Positions 8,056 through 16,446 of a stretch of 64,000 bases of DNA are shown one piece after another. Where the stretch lies: NCBI RefSeq assembly GCF_013376415.1, contig NZ_WYET01000013.1, forward strand, positions 60,309-124,308, written 5' to 3'. Source of the DNA: Flagellimonas chongwuensis (GTDB taxonomy: Bacteria > Bacteroidota > Bacteroidia > Flavobacteriales > Flavobacteriaceae). Position 1 is the first letter of the stretch, and each line of letters opens with the position of its first letter. A model generated the notes under the pieces. The model did no database searches and was not told the origin of the DNA. It was given only the letters and a program-made list of their open reading frames with translations. Made by a program: the position numbers and the translations under genes.

Positions 8056-9447
8056 ATGAGCAAGTTCGATATAATTGTTTTGGGAAGTGGTCCAGGTGGA
8101 TATGTTACCGCCATAAGGGCATCACAATTAGGTTTCAAAACAGCCATTATAGAAAAAGAAAGTTTGGGAGGTGTATGTCTTAACTGGGGTTGTATCCCGA
8201 CCAAGGCCCTTCTTAAATCTGCTCAGGTTTTCGAATATTTAAAGCATGCCGAAGACTACGGTTTGAGCGCCAAGGATGTCGAGCACGATTTTGGTGCCGT
8301 TGTTAAAAGAAGCCGTGGTGTTGCCGAGGGAATGAGCAAAGGTGTCCAGTTTTTGATGAAAAAGAACAAAATCGAGGTCATCAATGGATTTGGAAAGGTA
8401 AAACCCGGCAAAAAAGTTGAAGTAAAAGCGGAAAGCGGAGAAACTACCGAATATTCCGCAGACCATATCATCATTGCAACAGGAGCGCGTAGCCGCGAGT
8501 TGCCTAGCCTTCCACAAGATGGAAAAAAGGTGATCGGTTACCGCGAGGCCATGTCCTTGGAAAAACAACCAAAGAAAATGATCGTGGTAGGTAGTGGAGC
8601 CATTGGAATGGAGTTCGCCTATTTCTACCACTCCATGGGTACCGAAGTGACCGTTGTGGAGTACATGCCGAACATTGTTCCCGTTGAGGACGAAGATATC
8701 TCCAAGCAGTTGGAGCGCAGCTTCAAAAAAGCTGGGGTAAAAATCAAAACTTCTGCCGAGGTCACTAAAGTTGATACTTCCGGAGATGGTGTAAAAGCCA
8801 CTGTAAAAACACAAAAAGGAGAAGAGGTTTTGGAAGCCGATATTGTGCTATCCGCTGTGGGAATCAAAACGAACATCGAAAACATCGGATTGGAAGATGT
8901 TGGAATTGCCACGGACAGAGATAAAATTTTGGTAAACGATTATTATCAGACCAACATACCCGGCTACTTTGCCATAGGAGATGTTACTCCCGGGCAAGCC
9001 TTGGCACACGTTGCCTCTGCTGAAGGAATTCTTTGTGTGGAAAAATTGGCTGGAATGCACGTTGAAGCCCTAGATTACGGTAATATTCCAGGGTGTACCT
9101 ACTGTATTCCTGAAGTAGCTTCTGTGGGATTGACCGAAAAAGCGGCCAAAGAAAAAGGATATGACCTTAAGATTGGTAAATTCCCATTCTCCGCAAGTGG
9201 TAAAGCCAAAGCTGCTGGAACCCCAGATGGTTTTGTAAAGGTAATTTTTGATGCCAAATATGGTGAGTGGCTAGGTTGCCACATGATTGGTGTCGGTGTT
9301 ACAGACATGATTGCCGAGGCAGTGGTTGCCAGAAAATTGGAAACCACAGGTCATGAAGTGCTTAAAGCTGTGCATCCCCACCCGACCATGAGCGAAGCGG
9401 TTATGGAAGCTGTTGCTGATGCCTATGATGAAGTAATCCACCTATAA
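8056..9447 (+). CDS. lpdA: Dihydrolipoyl dehydrogenase (E3)
   Basis: The flavoprotein reoxidises lipoamide in 2-oxoacid dehydrogenase complexes and the glycine cleavage system. The 463 residues show the FAD-binding GSGPGG (10-15), the redox disulfide Cys41/Cys46 in GGVCLNWGC, the NAD-binding GSGAIGMEFA, the second FAD motif AIGDV, and the His442-Glu447 active-site dyad near the C-terminus. It has its own promoter and no E1 or E2 gene beside it, so it probably serves several complexes in trans. A small membrane protein gene starts 3 bases after the stop. Confidence 0.96.
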   Translation: MSKFDIIVLGSGPGGYVTAIRASQLGFKTAIIEKESLGGVCLNWGCIPTKALLKSAQVFEYLKHAEDYGLSAKDVEHDFGAVVKRSRGVAEGMSKGVQFLMKKNKIEVINGFGKVKPGKKVEVKAESGETTEYSADHIIIATGARSRELPSLPQDGKKVIGYREAMSLEKQPKKMIVVGSGAIGMEFAYFYHSMGTEVTVVEYMPNIVPVEDEDISKQLERSFKKAGVKIKTSAEVTKVDTSGDGVKATVKTQKGEEVLEADIVLSAVGIKTNIENIGLEDVGIATDRDKILVNDYYQTNIPGYFAIGDVTPGQALAHVASAEGILCVEKLAGMHVEALDYGNIPGCTYCIPEVASVGLTEKAAKEKGYDLKIGKFPFSASGKAKAAGTPDGFVKVIFDAKYGEWLGCHMIGVGVTDMIAEAVVARKLETTGHEVLKAVHPHPTMSEAVMEAVADAYDEVIHL

Positions 9448-9450
9448 GGT

Positions 9451-9732
9451 ATGCTTAAAATTTTTAGGGCCACTGCTATTTTAGAAGGTATTTCCTATCT
9501 ACTCCTTTTCGGAATGACCATGCCGTTGAAGCATTGGGCAGATATTCCTGAACCAAACCAAGTTGTTGGTATGGCTCATGGCATATTGTTTATTCTATAC
9601 GTAGTGGTGGCCATAGTTTTTTGTTGGGAACGCAAATGGAAGCTCAAAAGGTTTATCATCCTTTTTGTAGCATCCCTTCTCCCCTTTGGTACTTTTTATG
9701 CCGACAAAAAATACTTGAAAGATTTAGCCTAG
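9451..9732 (+). CDS. DUF3817 family membrane protein
   Basis: A 93-residue protein with three predicted membrane helices and the family pattern RATAILEGISYLLLFG followed by H(G)ILFILY. DUF3817 proteins are small integral membrane proteins of unknown function. It starts 3 bases after lpdA and is probably co-transcribed. Its last 9 bases overlap the convergent aroQ gene. Confidence 0.8.
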   Translation: MLKIFRATAILEGISYLLLFGMTMPLKHWADIPEPNQVVGMAHGILFILYVVVAIVFCWERKWKLKRFIILFVASLLPFGTFYADKKYLKDLA

Positions 9733-10140
9733 GAAACTCTGAATGGCCAAATCGTAGCTTTGGAGTCCAAATCCAAGGATAACCCCTTTGGCCCCTGGCG
9801 AAATAAAAGATACATGACGGTATTCTTCGCGCTGGTGCGTGTTGGAAATATGTACCTCGATTACCGGGGTTTCCACTGCCTTTACGGCATCTCCGATTCC
9901 AACCGAAGTGTGCGTATAAGCCGCTGCATTTAGAATAATGCCATCATAATCAAACCCTACTTCTTGAATCTTTCCTATGAGTTCACCCTCAATGTTGGAT
10001 TGATAATATTCCAGTTCCACATCGGGAAACTTTTGTTGCAGCGTTTTAAAATAGTCTTCAAAAGTGGTGCTCCCATACACTTCGGGCTCACGTTTTCCCA
10101 AAAGGTTCAAGTTGGGTCCGTTGATGATGATTAGTTTCAT
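9724..10140 (-). CDS. aroQ: Type II 3-dehydroquinate dehydratase
   Basis: Converts 3-dehydroquinate to 3-dehydroshikimate in the shikimate pathway. All landmarks of the type II (dodecameric, anti-elimination) enzyme are present in 138 residues: NGPNLNLLGKREP at 8-19, catalytic Tyr22, NAAAYTHTS (71-79), and catalytic His97 in EVHISN. No other shikimate gene is nearby. xerD lies about 1.4 kb away, beyond two outer-membrane protein genes. The 3' end overlaps the convergent DUF3817 gene by 9 bases. A perfect -7 box ends five bases before the ATG, which predicts a leaderless transcript. Confidence 0.95.
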   Translation of the reverse strand: MKLIIINGPNLNLLGKREPEVYGSTTFEDYFKTLQQKFPDVELEYYQSNIEGELIGKIQEVGFDYDGIILNAAAYTHTSVGIGDAVKAVETPVIEVHISNTHQREEYRHVSFISPGAKGVILGFGLQSYDLAIQSFLG

Positions 10141-10145
10141 ACCAT

Positions 10146-10153
10146 CAAAAATA
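10146..10153 (-). promoter_or_regulatory. -7 box of aroQ, leaderless position
   Basis: TATTTTTG on the minus strand, a perfect TAnnTTTG match. It ends 5 bases before the aroQ ATG (10140), so transcription should begin at or within two bases of the start codon. No TTG is seen at -33. The box lies directly behind the T-tract of the terminator of the upstream gene. Confidence 0.5.
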
Positions 10154-10187
10154 CAATAAAAAGAAAAGGGCGGGAATACCCGCCCTT
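10154..10187 (-). terminator. Intrinsic terminator of the 10209-10670 gene
   Basis: A perfect 9-bp GC-rich stem (10166-10174 with 10179-10187, loop of 4) is followed on the minus strand by a T-rich tail (TTTTCTTTTTATT). It lies 22 bases after the stop codon of the outer-membrane protein gene. Confidence 0.85.
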
Positions 10188-10208
10188 CATATAATATGGT
10201 GCATTGTT

Positions 10209-10670
10209 CTAATTGATGGCAAACTGGAGGCCAAAACCAAAGGCTGCAACCTCATTATCTCCAACATCGCTCAACACGACAGATGGACGCCAATCAAAAT
10301 TGAGTACAAAAGGCACTCCATCAATCTTAAAATCAAGCCCCAAATGCGGACGCAAGGCAAAAATGTTGTCAAAATCCTTTATAAAAATAATGCTTGGTCC
10401 AACTCCAGCATACCAGCGCAGACCTGGGGCCCTATAAAATCCCTTATGATAGGAATATAAGAACGTGGCCATGGTTGCATTGTCCTCAAAACCTAAATCT
10501 GCTTGACCCACATGGTTATCCGAGAAAAAATATTTTCCCGTAGCTCCAAAAAAGGTAGCCTCGTCATAAAGATCTATGCCCAAACCAAGAGCGCCCTTAT
10601 AACTGATCTGTGCCTTTGCTGCAAAATGGCTCAACATAACAAATGCGATAACTAAAAGTAATTTTTTCAT
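10209..10670 (-). CDS. Putative outer-membrane beta-barrel protein
   Basis: This 153-residue protein has a cleavable signal peptide (MKKLLLVIAF... with AKAQ before the mature start). The mature part alternates short amphipathic strands with Gly and aromatic residues and ends in QFAIN, in keeping with a small 8-strand barrel. I recognise no named family. A second barrel-like protein gene precedes it on the same strand with a gap of about 70 bases. Function unknown. Confidence 0.6.
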   Translation of the reverse strand: MKKLLLVIAFVMLSHFAAKAQISYKGALGLGIDLYDEATFFGATGKYFFSDNHVGQADLGFEDNATMATFLYSYHKGFYRAPGLRWYAGVGPSIIFIKDFDNIFALRPHLGLDFKIDGVPFVLNFDWRPSVVLSDVGDNEVAAFGFGLQFAIN

Positions 10671-10703
10671 TTTAAGTGTAATTAGTGGTTAATATTCATG
10701 GTT

Positions 10704-10740
10704 TAAACTGTAAGATTTGGGGTTATTTACAGTTGCTTTT
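10704..10740. repeat. Short inverted repeat between two outer-membrane protein genes
   Basis: AACTGTAA and TTACAGTT, separated by 13 bases, lie between the two minus-strand barrel genes. On the plus strand the second arm is followed by GC and seven T, but no plus-strand gene ends here. It could be a weak terminator remnant or a protein-binding site. The evidence is slight. Confidence 0.3.
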
Positions 10741-10741
10741 T

Positions 10742-11266
10742 TTAAAATAAAAATAGAAGTCCCAAGGCAGCGACGGAAAAACTACCGCCATTGCTAATAT
10801 TGATGTACGAAACATTAAGTTCTGTATTACCGGATATATTGTATCCAATCATTGGACGAACATAAAATCCTCCGTCATTTCCTTCATTAACACCGACCGC
10901 GTAACCTACATCGGCACCCAACTTAAAATCATAGGTAGGGTAAAGTCGAAAAGCTCCAGCGACGGGGATGAACTGTATATCCGGGAAATCCACATCTTGG
11001 CCAACTGGTCCAATATCAATGGTCGATGTATCACCAAACGCGTTGATAAACCCTGTTGCAATACCTGCATCGATAAGCTCGGATACCCCCCAGTGATAAC
11101 CAAGGTCGACCCCAAGGCTAAAACTTGAATAATCGGAAGCATCGCCAACGGGAAGTCCCGCGTGCACTCCGGCTTTAAAACTTGTTCGGTCCACCTGCTG
11201 CGCCATGGACGAAAAACTTACGGTAACCATTGCTATGATCACCAATACAAATGTCTTTTTCTTCAT
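10742..11266 (-). CDS. Putative outer-membrane beta-barrel protein
   Basis: I start this at the ATG at 11266 (174 residues), which gives a standard signal peptide MKKKTFVLVIIAMV ending SSMAQ; an upstream in-frame TTG at 11296 would add ten residues and spoil it. The mature chain has repeated Gly/aromatic strands and ends ALGLLFLF, with a terminal Phe as in many outer-membrane barrels. The protein resembles general 'outer membrane beta-barrel' families with no known ligand. It precedes another barrel gene on the same strand and is divergent from xerD. Confidence 0.6.
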   Translation of the reverse strand: MKKKTFVLVIIAMVTVSFSSMAQQVDRTSFKAGVHAGLPVGDASDYSSFSLGVDLGYHWGVSELIDAGIATGFINAFGDTSTIDIGPVGQDVDFPDIQFIPVAGAFRLYPTYDFKLGADVGYAVGVNEGNDGGFYVRPMIGYNISGNTELNVSYINISNGGSFSVAALGLLFLF

Positions 11267-11480
11267 TGTTAAAATTTTACTAAGAGAAAAACGCAACGAT
11301 GATAAAAAAAGTGCCTGATTGAAATAATTTTCTTACAAACTAAGTTCACTTGGCTCTAATCTTACTAATTCTTATTGAAAAGTATTGAAATCAATTGTTT
11401 TTGAACCACGCCAATTGACCAAACGGTATTTTGAATTGACAGATGGCTATTTTTAAGCAACCGTGATGTGATTATGTCAT

Positions 11481-11488
11481 TATATTTG
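11481..11488 (+). promoter_or_regulatory. -7 box of xerD, leaderless position
   Basis: TATATTTG, a perfect TAnnTTTG match, ends five bases before the xerD ATG at 11494. The predicted transcription start is within two bases of the start codon. No TTG is present about 20 bases upstream. Confidence 0.5.
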
Positions 11489-11493
11489 AATGT

Positions 11494-12399
11494 ATGAATT
11501 GGCAGCAAGCAATAAAAGATTACCAAAACTATTTGAAGATAGAACGGGGACTTTCCCAAAACTCCATCTCCAATTATACCATGGACCTTAAAAAGCTTGC
11601 CGGTTATCTCGATGAACAAGGCGTAGATGATAAACCTATCACGATAGACAAAGAAATTGTACAACAGTTTATCTATGAGATTGCCAAAGTGATAAACCCC
11701 AGAACTCAAGCACGTATCATTTCTGGCCTCAAAGGATTCTTCAATTATCTGGTTTTCGAAGATTACCGCGAAGACAACCCCATGGACCTTATTGAAACTC
11801 CAAAAATCGGTAGAAAGTTGCCCGATACCCTTTCGGAAGATGAAATTAATCAATTGATAGCCGCCATTGACCTATCCAAATCTGAAGGGGAGCGGAACAG
11901 GGCCATCCTGGAAACCTTGTACGGTTGTGGTCTCCGTGTTTCGGAACTTATCAACTTAAAACTATCCGATCTTTATTTTGATGAAGATTTCATTAAAGTA
12001 ACGGGCAAAGGAAACAAACAGCGTTTTGTTCCTATCAGTGAAATCAACCAGAAATACATCAATATTTACCGGAAGGAAGTTAGGGTACATTTGCCCATTC
12101 AAAAAGAACATGAAGATTTTGTTTTTCTAAATCGTCGGGGCAAACAACTGACCCGTGCCATGATTTTCACCATAGTGAAAAAGCTAGCTGAAGAAATCGG
12201 ACTAAAAAAGAGTATCAGTCCACACACTTTTAGGCATTCCTTTGCAACACATCTGTTGGAAAATGGAGCAGACCTTAGGGCTATACAGCAAATGTTAGGT
12301 CATGAGAGCATAACAACCACCGAGGTGTATATGCATGTAAACCGGTCGCATCTGGCGAACATATTGAAAGAGTTCCACCCTAGAAAATCGGAAAACTAA
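11494..12399 (+). CDS. xerD: Tyrosine recombinase XerD
   Basis: Resolves chromosome dimers at the dif site together with XerC. The 301 residues comprise an N-terminal SAM-like core-binding domain (about 1-90) and the catalytic domain, with Arg148, Lys172, His244, Arg247, His270 and the nucleophile Tyr279 all present. Length and the start MNWQQAIKDY fit the chromosomal XerD family, not an integrase of a mobile element. The neighbours are housekeeping genes and no attachment sites are seen, so it is a host gene. Its stop overlaps the convergent NDH-2 stop by 4 bases. Confidence 0.93.
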   Translation: MNWQQAIKDYQNYLKIERGLSQNSISNYTMDLKKLAGYLDEQGVDDKPITIDKEIVQQFIYEIAKVINPRTQARIISGLKGFFNYLVFEDYREDNPMDLIETPKIGRKLPDTLSEDEINQLIAAIDLSKSEGERNRAILETLYGCGLRVSELINLKLSDLYFDEDFIKVTGKGNKQRFVPISEINQKYINIYRKEVRVHLPIQKEHEDFVFLNRRGKQLTRAMIFTIVKKLAEEIGLKKSISPHTFRHSFATHLLENGADLRAIQQMLGHESITTTEVYMHVNRSHLANILKEFHPRKSEN

Positions 12400-13712
12400 T
12401 CGCGCATCAAATTATGACGTTCTACTTTGTTTTGCTTTTTAAAAGGTCGGATAATCAAACGGGCCTCGCGGTCAAAACGGATATAGTTATACACCCAATT
12501 GATGAATACCACTAGCCTATTCCTAAATCCTATAAGAAAGTACAAGTGGACAAACATCCAAACAAACCACGCGAACACGCCTTGAAATCTAAAGTTGGGC
12601 ATATCTACTACAGCTTTATTTCGCCCCACCGTGGCCATACTTCCCTTATCCTTGTAAACAAAGGGCCTCATGGGTTTGTTCTCAATCATACGGACCAGGT
12701 TTTCCCCAAGACTTTTTCCTTGCTGCATGGCTGGTTGGGCCATCATGGGATGGCCTTCGGGAAATTTTTCTGTCTCCATCTGGGCTACATCACCGATTGC
12801 AAAAACAGCTTCTAAACCTATGACTTGATGAAACTCGTTAACCCGCAACCTGTTGCCCCTCGCGAGCAACTGTTCGGCATCCAAGCCTTTAAGGCCAACG
12901 GCCCTTACACCAGCTGCCCATACCAAGGTCTCTGCTTCAAAAATGGTTTTGGTGTTTGTAGTTACCCGTTTGCCATCATAATCGGTAACGCGAATGTTCT
13001 TCCAAACATTCACACCCAATTCTTCTAAAAATTTTTCCGCTTTTTCCGATGCCTTTTGACTCATCGCAGGTAAGAGCCTATCTCCGCTCTGCACCAAATT
13101 TATCTGTGCCCTACGCGTATCCAAATCTGGATAATCTTTGGGAAGGATTCCCTTTTTTATTTCGGCCAATGCACCAGCAAGCTCCACTCCCGTTGGTCCC
13201 CCGCCCACGATTACAAAATTCATCAGGGCATCCCGCTCATGGAGGTCGTCCGTTAAAAGAGCTTGTTCAAAATTCTCGAGGATCAAACTACGTAAGTTCA
13301 AAGATTGTGGGATGGTTTTCATGGCCATTCCCTTGGTTTCGATTCCTTTGTTTCCAAAGAAATTGGTCTCAGAACCCGTGGCTACCACCAAATAATCATA
13401 AAAAATCTCGCCAATATTGGTCCTGATTCTTTTCGTTTCCGTTTTCACTTCTTGTACCTGTGCCAATCGAAAAAAGAAATTTGGATACCCTTGTAGTACC
13501 TTTCTTATGGGGTAGGCAATGGAATCTGGTTCCAAGCCGCCAGTGGATACTTGATACAGCAATGGTTGAAAGTTATGGTAGTTGTGTTTGTCCAATAGAA
13601 CCACTTGGACTTCCTTTTTGCTTAATTTTTTGGCTAGTGCTATACCTCCAAAACCGCCGCCTACTATCACGACTCTTGGATTGCTGGATTGAGGAATGTT
13701 CATGCTCGACAT
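12396..13712 (-). CDS. ndh: Type II NADH dehydrogenase (NDH-2)-like FAD oxidoreductase
   Basis: A single-subunit, non-proton-pumping NADH:quinone oxidoreductase. The start is taken as ATG at 13712 (438 residues); the frame continues upstream only to a TTG at 13730, and a -7 box lies between them. Two Rossmann motifs (VVIVGGGFGG near the N-terminus, FVIVGGGPTGVELAG near 170) bind FAD and NADH. FAIGDVA is the second flavin motif. The C-terminal segment is hydrophobic and basic (WFVWMFVHLYFLIGFRN), suiting attachment to the inner membrane face. This C-terminal membrane stretch supports NDH-2 over other pyridine-disulfide reductases. Convergent 4-base overlap with xerD. Confidence 0.85.
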   Translation of the reverse strand: MSSMNIPQSSNPRVVIVGGGFGGIALAKKLSKKEVQVVLLDKHNYHNFQPLLYQVSTGGLEPDSIAYPIRKVLQGYPNFFFRLAQVQEVKTETKRIRTNIGEIFYDYLVVATGSETNFFGNKGIETKGMAMKTIPQSLNLRSLILENFEQALLTDDLHERDALMNFVIVGGGPTGVELAGALAEIKKGILPKDYPDLDTRRAQINLVQSGDRLLPAMSQKASEKAEKFLEELGVNVWKNIRVTDYDGKRVTTNTKTIFEAETLVWAAGVRAVGLKGLDAEQLLARGNRLRVNEFHQVIGLEAVFAIGDVAQMETEKFPEGHPMMAQPAMQQGKSLGENLVRMIENKPMRPFVYKDKGSMATVGRNKAVVDMPNFRFQGVFAWFVWMFVHLYFLIGFRNRLVVFINWVYNYIRFDREARLIIRPFKKQNKVERHNLMRD

Positions 13713-13717
13713 ACCGG

Positions 13718-13725
13718 CAAATTTA
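13718..13725 (-). promoter_or_regulatory. ndh: -7 box of the NDH-2 gene, leaderless position
   Basis: TAAATTTG on the minus strand, a perfect TAnnTTTG match, ends five bases before the ATG at 13712. It supports that start codon over the TTG further upstream and predicts a leaderless mRNA. Confidence 0.5.
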
Positions 13726-13802
13726 ATCAATCCAAAGCAGTGTAATGGACGTTAAGTACAGTTTTTTCCTATCTTTAGAGCCTAACTCAAAATAATCAAC
13801 CC

Positions 13803-15230
13803 ATGAGAAAATTTCTCCCAATAGGCGCAATCCTGCTATTGTGCTCCATGGGCCTGCAAGCCCAAAAAAAGAAGAACGATGTTATCAAGGATTTGGATTC
13901 CAAATCTGAAAAATACAGTGAAATAGCTCACAAAATCTGGGGTCTTGCTGAAATGGGTTATCTAGAGGAGCAAAGCTCCGCACTTTTACAAGAAACCCTT
14001 TCCAGCGCCGGTTTTAGTATCGACAAAGGCATAGCCGGTATACCAACGGCTTTTAAGGCTGAATATGGTTCGGGTTACCCGGTAATCGCCATTTTGGGTG
14101 AGTACGATGCGCTGCCCGGACTTTCACAAGAAGCCGTTCCCGAGAAAAAATCTGCTGGTGGTGCAGCTGGACACGCTTGTGGACATCACCTTTTTGGTAC
14201 AGCATCCACGGCCGCTGCTATTTCTGTAAAGGAATGGATGGAAAAAAACAACATCAAAGGAACCATTCGATTTTATGGATGCCCTGCTGAAGAAGGTGGT
14301 TCAGGAAAAGTTTATATGGTCCGGGAGGGAGTTTTTAACGATGTAGATGTTGCGCTGCACTGGCACCCAGGTTCAGGAAATGCTGCAAGCGCCGGTGCTG
14401 CCTTGGCCAACAAATCAGCTAAATTCAGGTTTCATGGGGTTTCCGCACATGCTGCAGGAGCACCGGAAAAAGGACGTTCCGCCCTTGATGGCGTGGAGGC
14501 CATGAACGCCATGGTGAACATGATGAGAGAGCACGTCCCAGAGGATGCAAGGATACATTATGTTATCACAAATGGTGGAAAAGCGCCTAACGTAGTCCCC
14601 GATTTTGCAGAGGTGTACTATTATGCAAGACATAACACCAGGGAGGTCGTTGTGGATATCTTTGACCGTATGGTAAAAGCCGCTGAAGGCGCCGCATTGG
14701 GAACCGGGACCACCATGGAGTATGAGATGATCGGTGGAACTCACGAACTTTTGCCCAACCTTACGGTTCAAAAGATCATGTACGACAATTTGGTAAAAGT
14801 TGGAGGGGTAACTTATAATGATGAAGAAAAGGCGTTTGCCGAAAAAATATCCGAAACGTTGGGCAAGGGCGCTCCTGACATTTCTACCGCACAAATTGTT
14901 CAGCCCTACAAAGAGACTGCTCAAGCCTACGGTTCTACCGATGTCGGTGATGTGAGTTATACCGTGCCCACAGCAGGTCTGGGAACTGCAACTTGGGTTC
15001 CCGGAACTCCCGCACATAGCTGGCAAGCAGTTGCCGCCGGCGGTATGAGCATTGGTTCCAAAGGAATGATGGTCGCTGCAAAAACATTGGCACTTACGGC
15101 CATGGATATTTTTGAAAGTCCAAAAACCATTGAGGCTGCAAAAAAAGAATTGGAAGAAAGACGTGGCAAGGACTTTAAATATGTTCCCATGTTGGGCAAC
15201 AGACCACCTGCATTGGATTACCGTAAATAA
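13803..15230 (+). CDS. M20 family amidohydrolase (AbgB/aminobenzoyl-glutamate hydrolase-like), exported
   Basis: This 475-residue protein has a signal peptide (cleavage after LQAQ), so it acts in the periplasm. The metal site is of the M20D type: Cys126 and His128 in GHACGHHLFG, and Glu163/164 in PAEEGG. A dimerisation domain is inserted at about 200-320. The family cleaves amide bonds of p-aminobenzoyl-glutamate, N-acyl amino acids or peptides; the true substrate here is open. A degenerate -7 box (TATCTTTA, 13770-13777) lies in the 90-base space it shares with the divergent NDH-2 gene. Confidence 0.85.
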   Translation: MRKFLPIGAILLLCSMGLQAQKKKNDVIKDLDSKSEKYSEIAHKIWGLAEMGYLEEQSSALLQETLSSAGFSIDKGIAGIPTAFKAEYGSGYPVIAILGEYDALPGLSQEAVPEKKSAGGAAGHACGHHLFGTASTAAAISVKEWMEKNNIKGTIRFYGCPAEEGGSGKVYMVREGVFNDVDVALHWHPGSGNAASAGAALANKSAKFRFHGVSAHAAGAPEKGRSALDGVEAMNAMVNMMREHVPEDARIHYVITNGGKAPNVVPDFAEVYYYARHNTREVVVDIFDRMVKAAEGAALGTGTTMEYEMIGGTHELLPNLTVQKIMYDNLVKVGGVTYNDEEKAFAEKISETLGKGAPDISTAQIVQPYKETAQAYGSTDVGDVSYTVPTAGLGTATWVPGTPAHSWQAVAAGGMSIGSKGMMVAAKTLALTAMDIFESPKTIEAAKKELEERRGKDFKYVPMLGNRPPALDYRK

Positions 15231-15304
15231 ATTTTTACCCAATCATTGTAACAAAAGTTGTTTTATCGATACCAATAGATAAAGCAAACTTTACCAACCG
15301 TTTA

Positions 15305-15799
15305 GTGAACAAAGAACTGGAACATCAATTTGTGACGGAACTTGAGGACAATCAGAACATTGTCCATAAGGTGTGTAGTCTATATACCAACGACAAGGAT
15401 TCGCATAACGACCTGTTCCAAGAAATCACTATACAGTTGTGGAAAGCATACCCAAAGTTTCGGGGAGATGCCAAGTTTAGCACATGGATGTACCGCGTTG
15501 CATTGAATACAGCCATAACATTGTACAGGAAATCCAAGAAAAGGGTGAAGACCCAGGATTTTGATTCGGTACTTTATAAAATAAAAGCCACCGATTATGA
15601 TGATACCGAGGAACGACAATTAAAGTTGATGTACGATGCGGTAAAACAACTTGGCGATATTGATAAGGCCTTGGTCTTTCTTTATCTGGAAGACAAGGAT
15701 TATTCTGAAATAGCCGAAACTTTGGGAATTTCCGAAGTAAATGCAAGAGTGAAGATGAGTAGGGTGAAAAACAAATTAAGAACAATATTAAATCCGTGA
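15305..15799 (+). CDS. ECF-type RNA polymerase sigma factor
   Basis: The protein has 164 residues and a GTG start. Region 2 spans about 30-95 (with LFQEITIQLWKAYPKFRGDAKFSTW cut into -10 recognition and melting parts), and region 4, a helix-turn-helix, lies at about 105-160 (DYSEIAETLGISEVNARVKM). This is a sigma-70 group 4 factor that redirects RNA polymerase to a stress or envelope regulon. The gene that follows overlaps or abuts it and encodes a membrane protein that could be its anti-sigma partner. No binding motif for autoregulation could be identified upstream. Confidence 0.9.
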   Translation: MNKELEHQFVTELEDNQNIVHKVCSLYTNDKDSHNDLFQEITIQLWKAYPKFRGDAKFSTWMYRVALNTAITLYRKSKKRVKTQDFDSVLYKIKATDYDDTEERQLKLMYDAVKQLGDIDKALVFLYLEDKDYSEIAETLGISEVNARVKMSRVKNKLRTILNP

Positions 15800-15801
15800 T
15801 T

Positions 15802-16446
15802 ATGCTGGATGAACTGGAGCTCTTGAAGAAGGATTGGCAGAAGCGGGAAGCAAACCTCCCCAAGTTGTCCTATGAGCAAATATACCCGATGACCAAGAAG
15901 AAGTCATCGTCCATAGTAAAATGGATTTTTTATATCAGTATCATAGAATTTGTTTTCTGGGCAGGTATCAATATTATTTTTAATGGCCCCGATACCATGC
16001 AGGAGCTTAAGGATATGCATATTTACAAGGTAGTTATGGCCCTTAATGTCATCAACTACGCCATCATCCTTTACTTTATCTATAAGTTCTATACCAATTA
16101 TAGAAAAATCTCCTTTACCGATTCCTCCAAAAATTTGATGCGAACCATTCTAAAGGTAAAACGAACAGTGACCCAATATGTATGGTTCAATCTAATTATC
16201 TTCACCATTAGTGCAATTATTTACGCATACGGTGTACTATTGTATACGCCGGAAGGCCAAGAATTGGTGAACGCCGCTGCCCAAGACGGTGATAGTACTG
16301 AGTTTTGGGCATTGATAATCATCGTTTCGATTGCGATTACCACGGCCGTATTGGCTGTTATTTGGTTGTTCTATAAATTGCTTTACGGTATTCTGCTAAA
16401 AAAATTAAGAAAGAATTACAACGAACTCAAACGATTAGAGGTCTAA
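15802..16446 (+). CDS. Four-helix membrane protein coupled to the ECF sigma factor (putative anti-sigma)
   Basis: The 214-residue protein starts at ATG 15802; a GTG at 15796, overlapping the sigma stop as GTGA, is an alternative. About 35 charged N-terminal residues (LDELELLKKDWQKRE...) face the cytoplasm and are followed by four predicted membrane helices (near 40-62, 80-100, 125-147, 165-190) and a basic tail. It has no zinc-finger anti-sigma motif (HxxxCxxC). Homologues are usually left unnamed. Coupling to a sigma gene is the only argument for an anti-sigma role. The stop overlaps the convergent acyltransferase stop by 4 bases. Confidence 0.6.
   Translation: MLDELELLKKDWQKREANLPKLSYEQIYPMTKKKSSSIVKWIFYISIIEFVFWAGINIIFNGPDTMQELKDMHIYKVVMALNVINYAIILYFIYKFYTNYRKISFTDSSKNLMRTILKVKRTVTQYVWFNLIIFTISAIIYAYGVLLYTPEGQELVNAAAQDGDSTEFWALIIIVSIAITTAVLAVIWLFYKLLYGILLKKLRKNYNELKRLEV

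Noticed and set aside
11494..12399. The tyrosine recombinase as evidence of a mobile element
   Set aside because: Length and motifs match chromosomal XerD, neighbours are housekeeping genes, and no direct repeats, cargo or tRNA attachment site are present.
14415..15242. A 275-residue minus-strand frame opposite the M20 amidohydrolase
   Set aside because: It is Cys/His/Gly-rich in a way that follows from the complementary codons, and has no start context of its own.
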